From: an uncultured Alphaproteobacteria bacterium | Lineage (GTDB): Bacteria > Pseudomonadota > Alphaproteobacteria > Rhodobacterales > Rhodobacteraceae | Direction of reading: 5' to 3' | Assembly: GCA_902574225.1 (NCBI GenBank) | Contig: CACGMO010000011.1 | Coordinates: 1 to 64,000 of the forward strand | Length of the DNA: 64,000 nucleotides | Part shown: positions 1-10,449 of the stretch, piece after piece | How the letters are laid out: every line of letters begins with the position of its first letter | How positions within the stretch are numbered: position 1 is the stretch's first letter | The notes under the pieces: model-generated | The model's input: only the letters and a program-made list of their open reading frames with translations | Databases searched by the model: none | Told to the model about the DNA's origin: nothing | Program-made: the position numbers and the translations under genes

Positions 1-806
1 CGGAAGGCCAATTATATTTTGGGGCATTGGCAACAACATTGTTTGGTACTGGATTAGTTGTTCTACCAAGTATACTAATGATCCCCTTCTTGTTTATTAT
101 GGGAGCGCTTGCTGGTGGGTTACTCCTTTTACCTTTGGTTCTTTTGAAACTTTATTATAAAGTTGACGAGGTCGTAACGACTTTACTTTTGAACTTTGTT
201 GTGGTTTTGCTTGTAAGCTATTTATTAGAAGGTCCCTGGAAAGACCCCATGTCATTGGGTTGGCCTCAGGGAAAATCAGTAATTGACGAAGGAGTGTTGC
301 CCCAAATTCTTTCCAAAACCAGACTCCACCTTGGTTTTATTATTTCTATCTTTTTTGCTTTCTCTGTTTGGTTTATTTTGAGTAAAACTGTGATCGGGTA
401 TCGAATAAAGTCAGTTGGTTTAAATGCGGCAGCTGCGTCGCATGCAGGGGTGCCAATTTTTAAAACAGTATTTATTGTAGCACTTCTGAGCGGTGGGATG
501 GCGGGAATGGCAGGGGTGACTGAAACAGCGGGGTTGAAAGGTTATCTTACTTTAGATCTATCCCCTGGCTTTGGGTACGCAGGAATAGCTGTTGCAATGC
601 TAGCAAATCTCAATCCTATCGGGGTGATATTTTCAGGTGTCTTTCTAGCATCAATTTATGTCGGGGCAGATGCAATGAGTAGAGCGATGAACGTACCTAC
701 TTATTTGGCAGATGTTATAGTTGCATTAACTGTTCTGTGCATACTATTAAGTCTTGTATTCGTGCACTACAAAATATTGTTTTTCGGGGCAAAAAAGGAT
801 GATTGA
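1..806 (+). CDS. ABC transporter permease (nucleoside/BmpA-type, YufP-like), 5' truncated by window edge
   Basis: Frame is open to the window start (EGQLYFGALATT... upstream of the listed TTG start); hydrophobic permease with GLNAAAASHAGVP and GLKGYLTLDLSPGFGYAGIAVAMLANLNPIGV motifs of this family. Confidence 0.85.
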   Translation, partial: EGQLYFGALATTLFGTGLVVLPSILMIPFLFIMGALAGGLLLLPLVLLKLYYKVDEVVTTLLLNFVVVLLVSYLLEGPWKDPMSLGWPQGKSVIDEGVLPQILSKTRLHLGFIISIFFAFSVWFILSKTVIGYRIKSVGLNAAAASHAGVPIFKTVFIVALLSGGMAGMAGVTETAGLKGYLTLDLSPGFGYAGIAVAMLANLNPIGVIFSGVFLASIYVGADAMSRAMNVPTYLADVIVALTVLCILLSLVFVHYKILFFGAKKDD

Positions 807-1746
807 ATTTATTGAGATTATTTTTACCGCCGGCTTTTGGGCGGCAACCATAAGAATAGCCTGCCCTTTAATATTAGCCACAATAGGAGAGGTATTATGT
901 GAACGTGCCGGAGTTTTGAATCTGGGCATAGAGGGAATCATGTCAATAGGAGCAATGGTTGGATGGATGACAGTGTTTCTTGGAGCAGACCTTTATACTG
1001 GAATATTGGCTGCTCTTATTATTGGAGGTATTTTCGGCCTTCTTCATGCTATATTTACCGTCTATTTGGGTGCTTCCCAGCATGTTACAGGGATTGGAAT
1101 AACAATGTTGGCATCCTCACTAGGATTTTTTTGCTTCAAGCTAATTTTGCCTACGTCTACCACGCCCCCAAAAATCAAACCATTCCAACCCATTGATATT
1201 CCTTTTTTGTCAGAACTACCATTTTTAGGTCCAGCATTTTTTCAGCATACGCCATTTACTTATTTAGCAATTTTAGTAGTAATATTTGCGTTTTGGTTAA
1301 TGAACTCCACACCACTAGGCCTTTCAATAAAAATGGCGGGGGAAAATCCTATGGCACTTGAAGCTCAGGGAATTGATGTGTTTTTAGTTAGAACGATTGC
1401 CGTTGTACTCGGCAGCGCCTTAATGGCAGTTGGTGGAGCTTACTTAACATTATCTGCATTTGATGCTTTTTATTTTGGAATGATAAATGGAAGAGGATGG
1501 ATTGCTATTGCTTTAGTAATATTTGCATCTTGGAAACCTGAACGAGCTCTTTTAGGAGCACTTCTTTTTGCTGGACTGGATGCTTATCAAGTTAGAGCTC
1601 AACAACTGGCCGGAGCTGTTATTCCTTATCAATTTTTTCTAATGCTTCCTTTTTTGTTGAGTATTGTTGCAATGGTAATTGCAGCCAAAAGAACAAGGTA
1701 TCCAAAGGCACTCTTGATCCCATTCCGACGTGGTGAAAGACATTAA
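799..1746 (+). CDS. ABC transporter permease (second permease of nucleoside/BmpA-type system, YufQ-like)
   Basis: ATG at 799 overlaps the previous stop; GEVLCERAGVLNLGIEGIMSIGAM motif typical of this permease family. Confidence 0.87.
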   Translation: MIEFIEIIFTAGFWAATIRIACPLILATIGEVLCERAGVLNLGIEGIMSIGAMVGWMTVFLGADLYTGILAALIIGGIFGLLHAIFTVYLGASQHVTGIGITMLASSLGFFCFKLILPTSTTPPKIKPFQPIDIPFLSELPFLGPAFFQHTPFTYLAILVVIFAFWLMNSTPLGLSIKMAGENPMALEAQGIDVFLVRTIAVVLGSALMAVGGAYLTLSAFDAFYFGMINGRGWIAIALVIFASWKPERALLGALLFAGLDAYQVRAQQLAGAVIPYQFFLMLPFLLSIVAMVIAAKRTRYPKALLIPFRRGERH

Positions 1747-1762
1747 AAAAGGGAGGAATTAC

Positions 1763-3037
1763 ATGACTGATTTATTAGTAAAAAACTGCTTATTATCAAA
1801 AAACAAAGACCCTCAAGACATTTTAATTAAGGGTGGGATTATTAGGGACATAGCATCAAAAATTATAGCAGATAATATTCCCATCATAGACGCTGATTTT
1901 CACTTTGTTACTCCCCCATTTGTTGACAGTCACTTTCATATGGATGCAACTTTAAGCTATGGCCTTCCCCGCGTGAATAAAAGTGGCACCTTACTTGAAG
2001 GCATCAAATTGTGGGGAGAATTGAAACCAAATCTCACTGCTGATGCTATAAAGGAACGAGCCTTGAAGTTCTGCAAGTGGGCGGTAGCTAGAGGAACCTT
2101 GGCAATTCGAAGTCATGTCGATGTCTCTGGACAAAACCTTTTGGGTGTTGAAGCACTCCTAGATGTCAGAGAAACAATGAAAGATTTTATTGATATACAA
2201 CTGGTTGCTTTTCCACAAGACGGATTACTCAGAGCCAATTGTTTGGACAATTTGAATACAGCGCTCGATATGGGAGTTGATGTCGTTGGTGGAATTCCTC
2301 ACTTTGAAAGAACAATGGAGGAGGGCCATGAGTCCATTTCTATACTGTGTGAGATTGCCGAAAAGCGTGGACTTCTTACAGATTTGCATTGTGATGAAAC
2401 AGATGACCCAATGTCAAGGCATGTTGAGAAGCTTGCATTGGAAACTACTAGACTTGGTCTAAAGGGACGTGTAGCAGGCTCTCACCTCACCTCTATGCAT
2501 TCAATAGATAATTACTATTTCACAAAACTTATCTCGTTGCTAGTTGAGGCTGATCTAAATATTATAGCCAACCCGTTGATTAATATAACGATACAAGGAA
2601 GGCAAGATAATTATCCTAAGAGAAGAGGATTAACTAGAATACCAGAACAACTCAATGCAGGGCTTAAGGTTGCATTTGGTCATGATTGCGTTATGGATCC
2701 ATGGTATCCACTAGGCTCCCATGATATGCTGGAGGTAGCACACATGGCCTTACACTGCTGTCATATGACTGGCGTTGATGAGATAAAATCATGCTTTAAT
2801 GCAGTGACGGATAATGCGGCCTCCATACTTCATTTAGATAATTATGGTATACATAATGGAGCAAATGGAGATTTAGTAGTTTTGCAATGTAAAGACCCCA
2901 TAGAAGCCATAAGACTTAAGCCTGCAAGGCTTTTTGTTGTTAGACGTGGGAAAATTATAAGCTCTACCAGTCCAGTACACTATGAGCTCAACTTAAGCTC
3001 AATCACAGAGAGCGAAGATTTGCTTTTTAAAGGCTAA
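1763..3037 (+). CDS. Cytosine deaminase / amidohydrolase family
   Basis: FVDSHFHMDATLSYG, HVDVSG, DLHCDETDDP, SHLTSMH, FGHDCVMDPWYPLG motifs; ATG at 1763 after GGAGG. Confidence 0.85.
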   Translation: MTDLLVKNCLLSKNKDPQDILIKGGIIRDIASKIIADNIPIIDADFHFVTPPFVDSHFHMDATLSYGLPRVNKSGTLLEGIKLWGELKPNLTADAIKERALKFCKWAVARGTLAIRSHVDVSGQNLLGVEALLDVRETMKDFIDIQLVAFPQDGLLRANCLDNLNTALDMGVDVVGGIPHFERTMEEGHESISILCEIAEKRGLLTDLHCDETDDPMSRHVEKLALETTRLGLKGRVAGSHLTSMHSIDNYYFTKLISLLVEADLNIIANPLINITIQGRQDNYPKRRGLTRIPEQLNAGLKVAFGHDCVMDPWYPLGSHDMLEVAHMALHCCHMTGVDEIKSCFNAVTDNAASILHLDNYGIHNGANGDLVVLQCKDPIEAIRLKPARLFVVRRGKIISSTSPVHYELNLSSITESEDLLFKG

Positions 3038-3052
3038 TCTCCTTTTTGTTCA

Positions 3053-4273
3053 ATGAATATCAGTATTCTATTTGAGATTTGGCAAACTAAGGCCTTTACA
3101 ATTTTGTTTCTCGCAGGTTTCCTTACAAGCGTTGCCCGATGGTTCGAAGTATTTTTGTTTTCAGTAATTGCATGGAAACTCACCGGGAACGCATCAATAG
3201 CGGCACTTTTAATAATGCTAAGGTTGCTCGGTGTCGCAGCAACTGGAGTAATTTTTAGCCTTGCTGGCGCATTTGTAGTAAGAAAGAAAGTTGTTTTGGG
3301 TGCAAGTTTACTCTGTTCTTTATTCTCATTGTTTGTTTTTGTCTATTCACAAACAGGCTCAAACATAAATGTTTTTTTATTGGGGCTACTATCGACTGTG
3401 AGTGGCGCGCTGTGGAGCATCGATTTTTCATTTCGAAGGCCTATGCTTGCTGATGCCCTCCCCGAAGATTTAATTTCAGCGGGGGTTTCTCTAGATGTTT
3501 TATCTAGTCACGCGACAAGAATATTGGGACCTTTATTTGGTGGTATTTTTTTAACTTATTTTGATCTCAATGTAGGTGTTTTTTTCCTATTTCTTCTATA
3601 TGCCCTATCTTTTTTTTTAGTCTCTACCCAAAAAGAAGATACTGTAACAAATGATACGACTAGCTATACTCAGTCACTTCTAAAAGTTATTCGACAGACG
3701 AGAGATAATGTTAATTTATTATCCGTAGTATCTCTAACTTTCGTTTTCAATATTTTTGCCCTCCCATTCATTGCATTAATAAGTCTATTGCTTATTGAAA
3801 AATTTAATCCAAACGAGTTATATATAGGATTGTTTACATCCTTGGAAGGAATTGGAGCTCTATTAGGAGGAACAGCTATAACAATTATTGCGATCAATAA
3901 AAAGTTGATTAGCTTTATATCCTTTCTCGCAATTATTTTGCTATGTATTTCTCTATCTGCGTCAAGTAGCTCAATTTACATGTATCTTTTGTTTATATTT
4001 ATTTTTGGAATGGCTACGGCTTGTTATTCAGCATTACAAAGTACTATAATCTACATGAATTCCACTCCAGAGCTTCGTTCCTCAACTTTCAGTTTGCTTA
4101 CAATAGCTATTGGCTGTGGCGCACTCGGTTCGTTAAACATTTATTTAATGTCAGCTTTCTTCACAACTGAAGAGATTTCTAACATTATGGCAATAGAAGG
4201 AATACTAGTGGGTTTGTTTTTTATAATTATAGCCTTAGTGCGGTTCCCATCTTCCAAATTTTTTGAAAAGTAA
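3053..4273 (+). CDS. MFS transporter
   Basis: About 12 hydrophobic segments with MFS-like organisation; directly downstream of cytosine deaminase. Confidence 0.75.
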   Translation: MNISILFEIWQTKAFTILFLAGFLTSVARWFEVFLFSVIAWKLTGNASIAALLIMLRLLGVAATGVIFSLAGAFVVRKKVVLGASLLCSLFSLFVFVYSQTGSNINVFLLGLLSTVSGALWSIDFSFRRPMLADALPEDLISAGVSLDVLSSHATRILGPLFGGIFLTYFDLNVGVFFLFLLYALSFFLVSTQKEDTVTNDTTSYTQSLLKVIRQTRDNVNLLSVVSLTFVFNIFALPFIALISLLLIEKFNPNELYIGLFTSLEGIGALLGGTAITIIAINKKLISFISFLAIILLCISLSASSSSIYMYLLFIFIFGMATACYSALQSTIIYMNSTPELRSSTFSLLTIAIGCGALGSLNIYLMSAFFTTEEISNIMAIEGILVGLFFIIIALVRFPSSKFFEK

Positions 4274-4347
4274 GTATAGAAAAATTTTTATTATGTAATT
4301 AGTTGAAAAATGCTGTATTGCATTCTATTTTGCTGTAACTTTAGTTT

Positions 4348-6018
4348 ATGGACGTAAAGGATAAGCACACAAAATATAAGCCATCAGACCCAATATCTTT
4401 GGATAAAAGAACTTGGCCGAGTAAAGCTATTAAAAGGCCTCCAATTTGGTGTAGTGTTGACCTAAGAGATGGGAACCAAGCCTTGGTAGAACCAATGGAC
4501 ACATCCCGCAAGCTTCGGATGTTCAAAACCTTAGTATCTATGGGCTTTAAGGAGATTGAGATCGGGTTCCCATCTGCTTCTGACACCGACTTTCAATTTT
4601 GTCGACACTTAATAGATAATAAAGTTATACCAGATGATGTAACGGTACAGGTACTTACACAAGCTAGAGAACACCTAATTGATAAGACCTTTGAAGCTTT
4701 AAAGGGTTGCAAGTCGGCAATTTTACATCTTTATAACTCAGTATCGACTTTACAGCGTAAGGTTGTTTTCAAACAAGATAAAGAGGGAGTTAAGAAAATT
4801 GCAGAAGATGGTGCGGTAATGGTATTTGAGAGATTAAAGCATTTGCCGGATACTGCACTAACCCTTCAATATTCTCCAGAAAGTTTCACGGGAACTGAAC
4901 TAGATTACGCACTCGATGTTTGTGAGAGTGTATTAGATTGCTGGAAGGCATCAAAACAAAACAAAGTAATAATCAATTTGCCAGCAACGGTAGAGATGTC
5001 TACTCCTAATATTTACGCAGACCAGATTGAATGGATGAGCAATAATTTCACAGATAGAGATAGGGTTATATTATCGTTACATCCCCATAACGATAGAGGA
5101 ACGGGAGTTGCTGCAACTGAGCTTGGTTTAATGGCGGGAGCCGATAGAGTTGAAGGAACACTGTTTGGAAATGGGGAGAGAACAGGAAATGTAGATATAG
5201 TAACCTTGGGACTAAACATGTTTACCCAAGGTATTAATCCAGAGCTGGATTTTTCTGATATCAACAATCTTATTGAGACGGCGGAGTTTTGCAATCAACT
5301 ACCCGTACATCAACGGCATCCTTATGCCGGCCTTTTAGTCCATACCGCGTTTTCGGGAAGTCATCAGGACGCGATTAGAAAGGGGATGGAAGCAATTTCA
5401 AAATCGAATGAACCTCATTGGGAAGTTCCATATTTACCTATTGATCCCAGCGATATTGGTAGAACTTATGAGGCAATCATTAGGGTAAATTCCCAGTCAG
5501 GAAAAGCAGGCTCTGCTTGGTTATTAGAACAAGAGCATAATATTAATATACCTAGGGGAGCTCAAATTCAATTTAGTGAGGCAGTTCAGAGTATCGCTGA
5601 TAAGACGGGTAAGGAAATAACTCCAGATATGATTTGGGAAATCTTTGAGCAAGAATTTTTGAGAAAAGGTAAGTTTTCTCTTATCAAATTTAAAAGCAAG
5701 AAAATTTCAAAAGACGATAATGCTGAATTTGTGGAAGCGACCATAGATCACAACGGGGATAAAATAAAAATTTCGTCTACAGGCAATGGTCCGATAAGTG
5801 CTTTCGTAAATGCTATAAGAGATACTTTTAAGCTTAACTTTATGCTTAATGATTTTGGCCAAAATACAAGAAGCTCTGGATCTACTGCCGAAGCAGCTGC
5901 TTACATAGAAATCAAAGTTCCAGATGAAAATGGTAGAAGTGTGTTTGGAGTGGGAATAGATACTTCCATTACTCTTGCCCCAATCAAGGCTGTAATAAGC
6001 GCTATAAACAGAATATAA
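4348..6018 (+). CDS. leuA: 2-isopropylmalate synthase
   Basis: WCSVDLRDGNQALVEPM, SLHPHNDRGTGVAATELGLMAGADRVEGTLFGNGERTGNVD motifs; C-terminal regulatory domain. Confidence 0.95.
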   Translation: MDVKDKHTKYKPSDPISLDKRTWPSKAIKRPPIWCSVDLRDGNQALVEPMDTSRKLRMFKTLVSMGFKEIEIGFPSASDTDFQFCRHLIDNKVIPDDVTVQVLTQAREHLIDKTFEALKGCKSAILHLYNSVSTLQRKVVFKQDKEGVKKIAEDGAVMVFERLKHLPDTALTLQYSPESFTGTELDYALDVCESVLDCWKASKQNKVIINLPATVEMSTPNIYADQIEWMSNNFTDRDRVILSLHPHNDRGTGVAATELGLMAGADRVEGTLFGNGERTGNVDIVTLGLNMFTQGINPELDFSDINNLIETAEFCNQLPVHQRHPYAGLLVHTAFSGSHQDAIRKGMEAISKSNEPHWEVPYLPIDPSDIGRTYEAIIRVNSQSGKAGSAWLLEQEHNINIPRGAQIQFSEAVQSIADKTGKEITPDMIWEIFEQEFLRKGKFSLIKFKSKKISKDDNAEFVEATIDHNGDKIKISSTGNGPISAFVNAIRDTFKLNFMLNDFGQNTRSSGSTAEAAAYIEIKVPDENGRSVFGVGIDTSITLAPIKAVISAINRI

Positions 6019-6087
6019 TTTGAGCTAGAGCACTTAACAAACATAGTATTAATTGCAATTTAATAATGTTTCTCTCATTATCTTGAA

Positions 6088-6690
6088 ATGAAAAAATATA
6101 GCCTTTTATTTTTTATACTTTTTTTCTGTTTCCTCAACCCGAGGATTAGTGTAGCTGAACCTGGTTTTTTTTTTCAAACTCTCACCAACAGTTTTGTAGA
6201 TTGGGTTTTTGGTAGATTAGACAGTTATATCCAGGATAAACCAGATGAAAGTGCCGAAACAAAAGATGAAAAAATTCTCCCAAAAGCTGGAGAGCCTTCT
6301 GAGAAGAAAGTTTCAATTCAGATGGATGAAATTGTCAAAAGAGACGATACTTTTTACAGAAAGTTTTCTAATATCCCTTTTTCTGGACATATTGAATCCT
6401 ATCACCCCAACGGTCAGCTGAAAATTATTGGAGACTTGTCGGATGGGAAAAAAGTGGGCAACTGGATCGAATATTATTTAAGTGGAATAAAGAAATCTGA
6501 GGGTGAGTTTGCTAACGGAAAAAAGGACGGACCTTGGGTATATTATTTTTTAAATGCAACTATTAAAGAGAAACAATTCTTTATCGACGGTCATAAAGAC
6601 GGTTTATGGGAAAAGTTTGACGTGCATGGGACTGTAGTCCAAACCGAGTCTTATCAGAATGGAAAGTGGATTATTACTACAATTAATTGA
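6088..6690 (+). CDS. Secreted MORN/YwqK-like repeat protein
   Basis: Signal peptide; repeats NGQLKIIGDLSDGKKVGNWIEYY, EGEFANGKKDGPWVYYF, FIDGHKDGLWEKF. Confidence 0.7.
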   Translation: MKKYSLLFFILFFCFLNPRISVAEPGFFFQTLTNSFVDWVFGRLDSYIQDKPDESAETKDEKILPKAGEPSEKKVSIQMDEIVKRDDTFYRKFSNIPFSGHIESYHPNGQLKIIGDLSDGKKVGNWIEYYLSGIKKSEGEFANGKKDGPWVYYFLNATIKEKQFFIDGHKDGLWEKFDVHGTVVQTESYQNGKWIITTIN

Positions 6691-6713
6691 AATCATCTTA
6701 TAAACTTAAGTAT

Positions 6714-7919
6714 ATGAGCATCGAATCTTTTGACCTTTACAACCCTCCGAGCGACTTTATTAAAAACGTTTATAAGTACTATAATTTACTCCGAGAAAAA
6801 TCACCTATTCATAAAAACTCTGATGGGTCTTATATTTTAACAAGGTACAAAGATCTTGTAGGAGTCTATAGAAATTTTAAAGTTTGGAGCTCCGACAAAA
6901 GAACCGAATTTGGGGCAAAATTTGGTTCATCACCTCTTTTTGAACACCATACAACCTCCGTCGTTTTTGTTGATCCTCCGGATCACACAAGAATACGAAA
7001 AATTTTCCAGCAGGCTTTTACTCCCAAATCAATGCATGGTTTAGAGAGGAATATTAATAAACTGGTAGATAGTTACTTAGTCATGATGCACGCGAAAAAA
7101 AAGTTTGATTTTGTTTCTGATTTTTCTTTTCGACTGCCTGTAGATGTTGTTTGTAGCGTTTTGGGGGTACCAAGCGAGGATCGGCATTTGATTAGAGACT
7201 GGGCACACAAGATACTTGGAGCTTTGGAACCAAAACTTACACATAAACAATTCAATGAGGGTTCATCTGCTGTTATAAACTTCAAGCAATATCTAAAGGA
7301 TCAAATAAAATTTCGAAAAACTCACAAAGATATTAACAAAGCTGACGAAGTTCTTTCACTTTTGATTGAAGCTGAAGGTCTAGAATTATCTGAGACAGAG
7401 TTGCTTCATCAATGCATTTTTATGCTGAATGCAGGACATGAAACTTCAACGAATATGCTATCCCACGGCCTGAATGAGCTTATTAACCATAAGGATCAAT
7501 ATAAATTGTTGCAAAAAGAACCTAAAAGAATTGATACAGCCATTGATGAAATTCTGCGGTTCCAACCACCAATTCAAATTAATAATCGGCGATGTTTGGA
7601 AAAAACAAAGCTTGGAGATGTAATAGTTCCGGAGGGAACATCAGTTCACATGATTATTGCTGGAGCAAACCGAGACCCTTTGCAATTTTTTAAACCGGAA
7701 ACCTTTGATATATCGAGATCGCCAAATAGGCATTTATCTTTTGGACTAGGTATCCATATCTGTGCGGGTATTAATCTTGCTCGTGTGGAAGCAAAAGTTG
7801 CGTTTCAAAGCCTAATGTCTTCATTTAGAGAAATAAATCTTTTAAAAAAACCGAAGGTTGCTAATCGCATTCGATTCAGAGAAATAAAAGAGATGCAAAT
7901 TGAGATTTCTTCCTTTTGA
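6714..7919 (+). CDS. Cytochrome P450
   Basis: I-helix NAGHETSTN, ExxR (EILR), heme loop FGLGIHICAGINLAR; ATG at 6714 preferred over TTG at 6687. Confidence 0.93.
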   Translation: MSIESFDLYNPPSDFIKNVYKYYNLLREKSPIHKNSDGSYILTRYKDLVGVYRNFKVWSSDKRTEFGAKFGSSPLFEHHTTSVVFVDPPDHTRIRKIFQQAFTPKSMHGLERNINKLVDSYLVMMHAKKKFDFVSDFSFRLPVDVVCSVLGVPSEDRHLIRDWAHKILGALEPKLTHKQFNEGSSAVINFKQYLKDQIKFRKTHKDINKADEVLSLLIEAEGLELSETELLHQCIFMLNAGHETSTNMLSHGLNELINHKDQYKLLQKEPKRIDTAIDEILRFQPPIQINNRRCLEKTKLGDVIVPEGTSVHMIIAGANRDPLQFFKPETFDISRSPNRHLSFGLGIHICAGINLARVEAKVAFQSLMSSFREINLLKKPKVANRIRFREIKEMQIEISSF

Positions 7920-8121
7920 TGCGTTTTTCTAAATATATCATTTGCTAAAAAAGGCCGCGTCCCCCTGCAGCCTAGTTAGGGAGGAAAGTACAAAGGTTAC
8001 TGCTCATTTTTATAACCACAAAGGATTTGTTTTGCGAACCTTTGGCCAAACATCGTACCAAAAAAGTTCTATTTTGTAAACAAATGCTGAAGGTACCCTT
8101 GGCACGGAATAGGCTTGGTAA

Positions 8122-8337
8122 TTAGAAAAACGACAGTAATGAAAGTACCATCAGAATAATAATGATTGTATAGCCAATAAACTGAACTGCTCCTTTGGCT
8201 TTTGCGTTAAGCTTGTGATTGAGAACATTTAAAAAGAAATAAGCAAATATGTGAAAAATTAAATACATTACTATGCTTAAAGGAATAAGTATCCACCAAT
8301 CTAGAAAGCTAATCTGATTTATGTTTTTCATTTTCAT
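8122..8337 (-). CDS. Small membrane protein, two predicted TM segments
   Basis: 71-aa ORF with two hydrophobic stretches; isolated gene. Confidence 0.5.
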   Translation of the reverse strand: MKMKNINQISFLDWWILIPLSIVMYLIFHIFAYFFLNVLNHKLNAKAKGAVQFIGYTIIIILMVLSLLSFF

Positions 8338-8460
8338 AATATAAGTTTATTTTTTCTGATCTAAAAAACCGTATCAAATTTAAGTGTACCTTTTAAATCA
8401 CTTTATAGCTGAACTTTTATTTTGTACTCTAATTTCTGATAATTTTTTTTAGGATTTTAT

Positions 8461-9210
8461 ATGCGATTAAGACAATTGGTCATTGCCACAAGCGAAATAG
8501 ACCCCCTAGCAGATAGCATTTGTGACCTTTTCGAACTTAGAAGAACATTCAGTGACCCAGAGTTAATTGTATTTGGCTTAAAAAATGTTCTTATTCCTCT
8601 GGGAGATACATTTTTAGAGCTAGTGACCCCAGTAAAAGATAATACAGCGGCAGAGCGCTTTCTCAAAAAAAGAGGTGGTGACGGAGGCTATATGGTTATT
8701 GTTGATTCACTAGATCTAGATAAAGAACGAAAAAGGCTAAAAAGTCTAGAATTGGATATTGTTTGGCACGAAAATCGTAAGACTGACGGTATTCAAGGAC
8801 AAGCGCTTCATCTGCATCCAAAACAAGTTGGTGGCGCTATTTTGTCGATAGATAATATGAAGCCTGCATCTTCTTGGCTCTGGGCTGGAAGGGAATGGGA
8901 GAAAGACATAAACAAATCACTGGTGAGTCACCTTTCTGGCGTTAATATCTGCAGTCCAGATCCAGATAATTTATTATGCAATTGGGAAAGAGCCCTAGGT
9001 AGGAAAAGAGAAGCAGATGGAACTTCAATCGATTTATCAGGATCAAGTATAAATTTTGTTATAAATACCCAGTCACAATCTGAACATATATCTGCCTTTC
9101 AAATTCATACAGCAAAAAGGTTGGAAATAGAAAAAAGAGCGGCAAGCAGAGGTGTCTTTATAAACAATAATATTCGTTTAGGTGGAGTAGACTTTCTACT
9201 AGTTGAATGA
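8461..9210 (+). CDS. VOC / glyoxalase-like domain protein
   Basis: RLRQLVIATSEIDPLADSICDLFEL...IPLGDTFLELVTPVKDNTAAERFLKKRGGDGGYMVIV pattern of the glyoxalase-like family. Confidence 0.75.
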   Translation: MRLRQLVIATSEIDPLADSICDLFELRRTFSDPELIVFGLKNVLIPLGDTFLELVTPVKDNTAAERFLKKRGGDGGYMVIVDSLDLDKERKRLKSLELDIVWHENRKTDGIQGQALHLHPKQVGGAILSIDNMKPASSWLWAGREWEKDINKSLVSHLSGVNICSPDPDNLLCNWERALGRKREADGTSIDLSGSSINFVINTQSQSEHISAFQIHTAKRLEIEKRAASRGVFINNNIRLGGVDFLLVE

Positions 9211-9317
9211 AAAGCTGCCCTTCAGGATATAGCTAAGTTTGCTATCCATAAATTAATTGACAAACGATCTATTGACGTTCATGTATCTTACCCTATCTCA
9301 ACGTCAGGAGTAAGCGG

Positions 9318-9677
9318 ATGATAACAGTATTTTACGATGGAAAGTGTGGGCTCTGTAGCAGGGAGATAGGTTACTATATGAAGATCAGCCCTCCCACAAC
9401 CTTTATTTGGCGTGACATAGCAAATGAGCCAGAGCATTTGAAGAAGATCAATGTGTCTCAAAGTGATGCGCTAAGAAGGTTGCATGTTTCTGACCAAACA
9501 GGAACCATCTATGTTGGAATTGACGCGTTTATAGCTATTTGGAGAAAACTTCCAAGGTGGCGCCTGTTAGCTTTAATATGTGCTACACCAGGGGCTCGAT
9601 TAATACTTAATTTTATTTATAATAAATTTGCAGATTGGAAGTTTTCGCGATCCGCTCATTGCCAAATGTCAATTTAA
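9318..9677 (+). CDS. DCC-family thiol-disulfide oxidoreductase-like protein (DUF393)
   Basis: VFYDGKCGLCSREIGYY N-terminal DGxCxxC motif. Confidence 0.8.
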   Translation: MITVFYDGKCGLCSREIGYYMKISPPTTFIWRDIANEPEHLKKINVSQSDALRRLHVSDQTGTIYVGIDAFIAIWRKLPRWRLLALICATPGARLILNFIYNKFADWKFSRSAHCQMSI

Positions 9678-9686
9678 AATAGATCA

Positions 9687-10085
9687 ATGAAAAACGATTT
9701 TATAAAAGCGGTATTAGTGAAATCGCTCTTATTCTTAATAATAGTTTTATGGGGTGGTTATAATTCCACTGCAATGAGCACAAGCGGAGATACAGAGTAT
9801 TTTACCGATGTTGGAAATATATTATTCCTTGTTTTTTCCATAATTTATATGTTTAATGCATTTCTTCTTATAAAGCTTAAAAACATGGGTAGATTGACCT
9901 ATTTACCATTGATCCTACTTTTTGTTTTTCTAGGATTTATAAGCGAGCTATTTAATCCAATGCAAATAAAACAAGATTATTTTTACATCTTTACTTTTTA
10001 TATTATTTCCCCTCTATTTTTTATTATGCAGGGGGTAGTACTCACTATGCTGATGTCAAAAAGTGTTCAGGAAAACTTCCACTAG
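9687..10085 (+). CDS. Hypothetical membrane protein
   Basis: 132-aa ORF with about four hydrophobic segments, immediately downstream of the DCC protein. Confidence 0.55.
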   Translation: MKNDFIKAVLVKSLLFLIIVLWGGYNSTAMSTSGDTEYFTDVGNILFLVFSIIYMFNAFLLIKLKNMGRLTYLPLILLFVFLGFISELFNPMQIKQDYFYIFTFYIISPLFFIMQGVVLTMLMSKSVQENFH

Positions 10086-10174
10086 CCTTAAACCGTTAAT
10101 CAATGATCTTTTCATTACTCTACAAAATGGGGTAATTAGGTCGTTACTTATATATGATTAGATGGAGCTTATAA

Positions 10175-10399
10175 ATGAGAAAATGGGAATACTTAGTATT
10201 GGTTGAGAACGTAAGAAGCTTAAAAAGCTTACAGGATCTGGCAAAAGACGATGAATTATATGCCGATCAATTGCGAAAAGGAAATTATGCGCCCCCTTTG
10301 AATGAATACGGCGACCAAGGTTGGGAATTAGTAAGTGCTAGTCGCGTCGGCGGAGGAAGAGCTTTGACCGAATATGTCTTTAAGCGTCCGAAAGAATAA
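10175..10399 (+). CDS. Small hypothetical protein, DUF4177-like
   Basis: MRKWEYLVL...LNEYGDQGWELVSASRVGGG...EYVFKRP pattern. Confidence 0.6.
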   Translation: MRKWEYLVLVENVRSLKSLQDLAKDDELYADQLRKGNYAPPLNEYGDQGWELVSASRVGGGRALTEYVFKRPKE

Positions 10400-10449
10400 T
10401 AAGATAAAAAGAAGTTGATTTAGTTTTTGTATAGGCTGATAATTTTCGC

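Noticed and set aside
7981-7990. GAGGAAAGT resembling the conserved RNase P RNA motif
   Set aside because: The following CCGGGCT and other RNase P core elements are absent.
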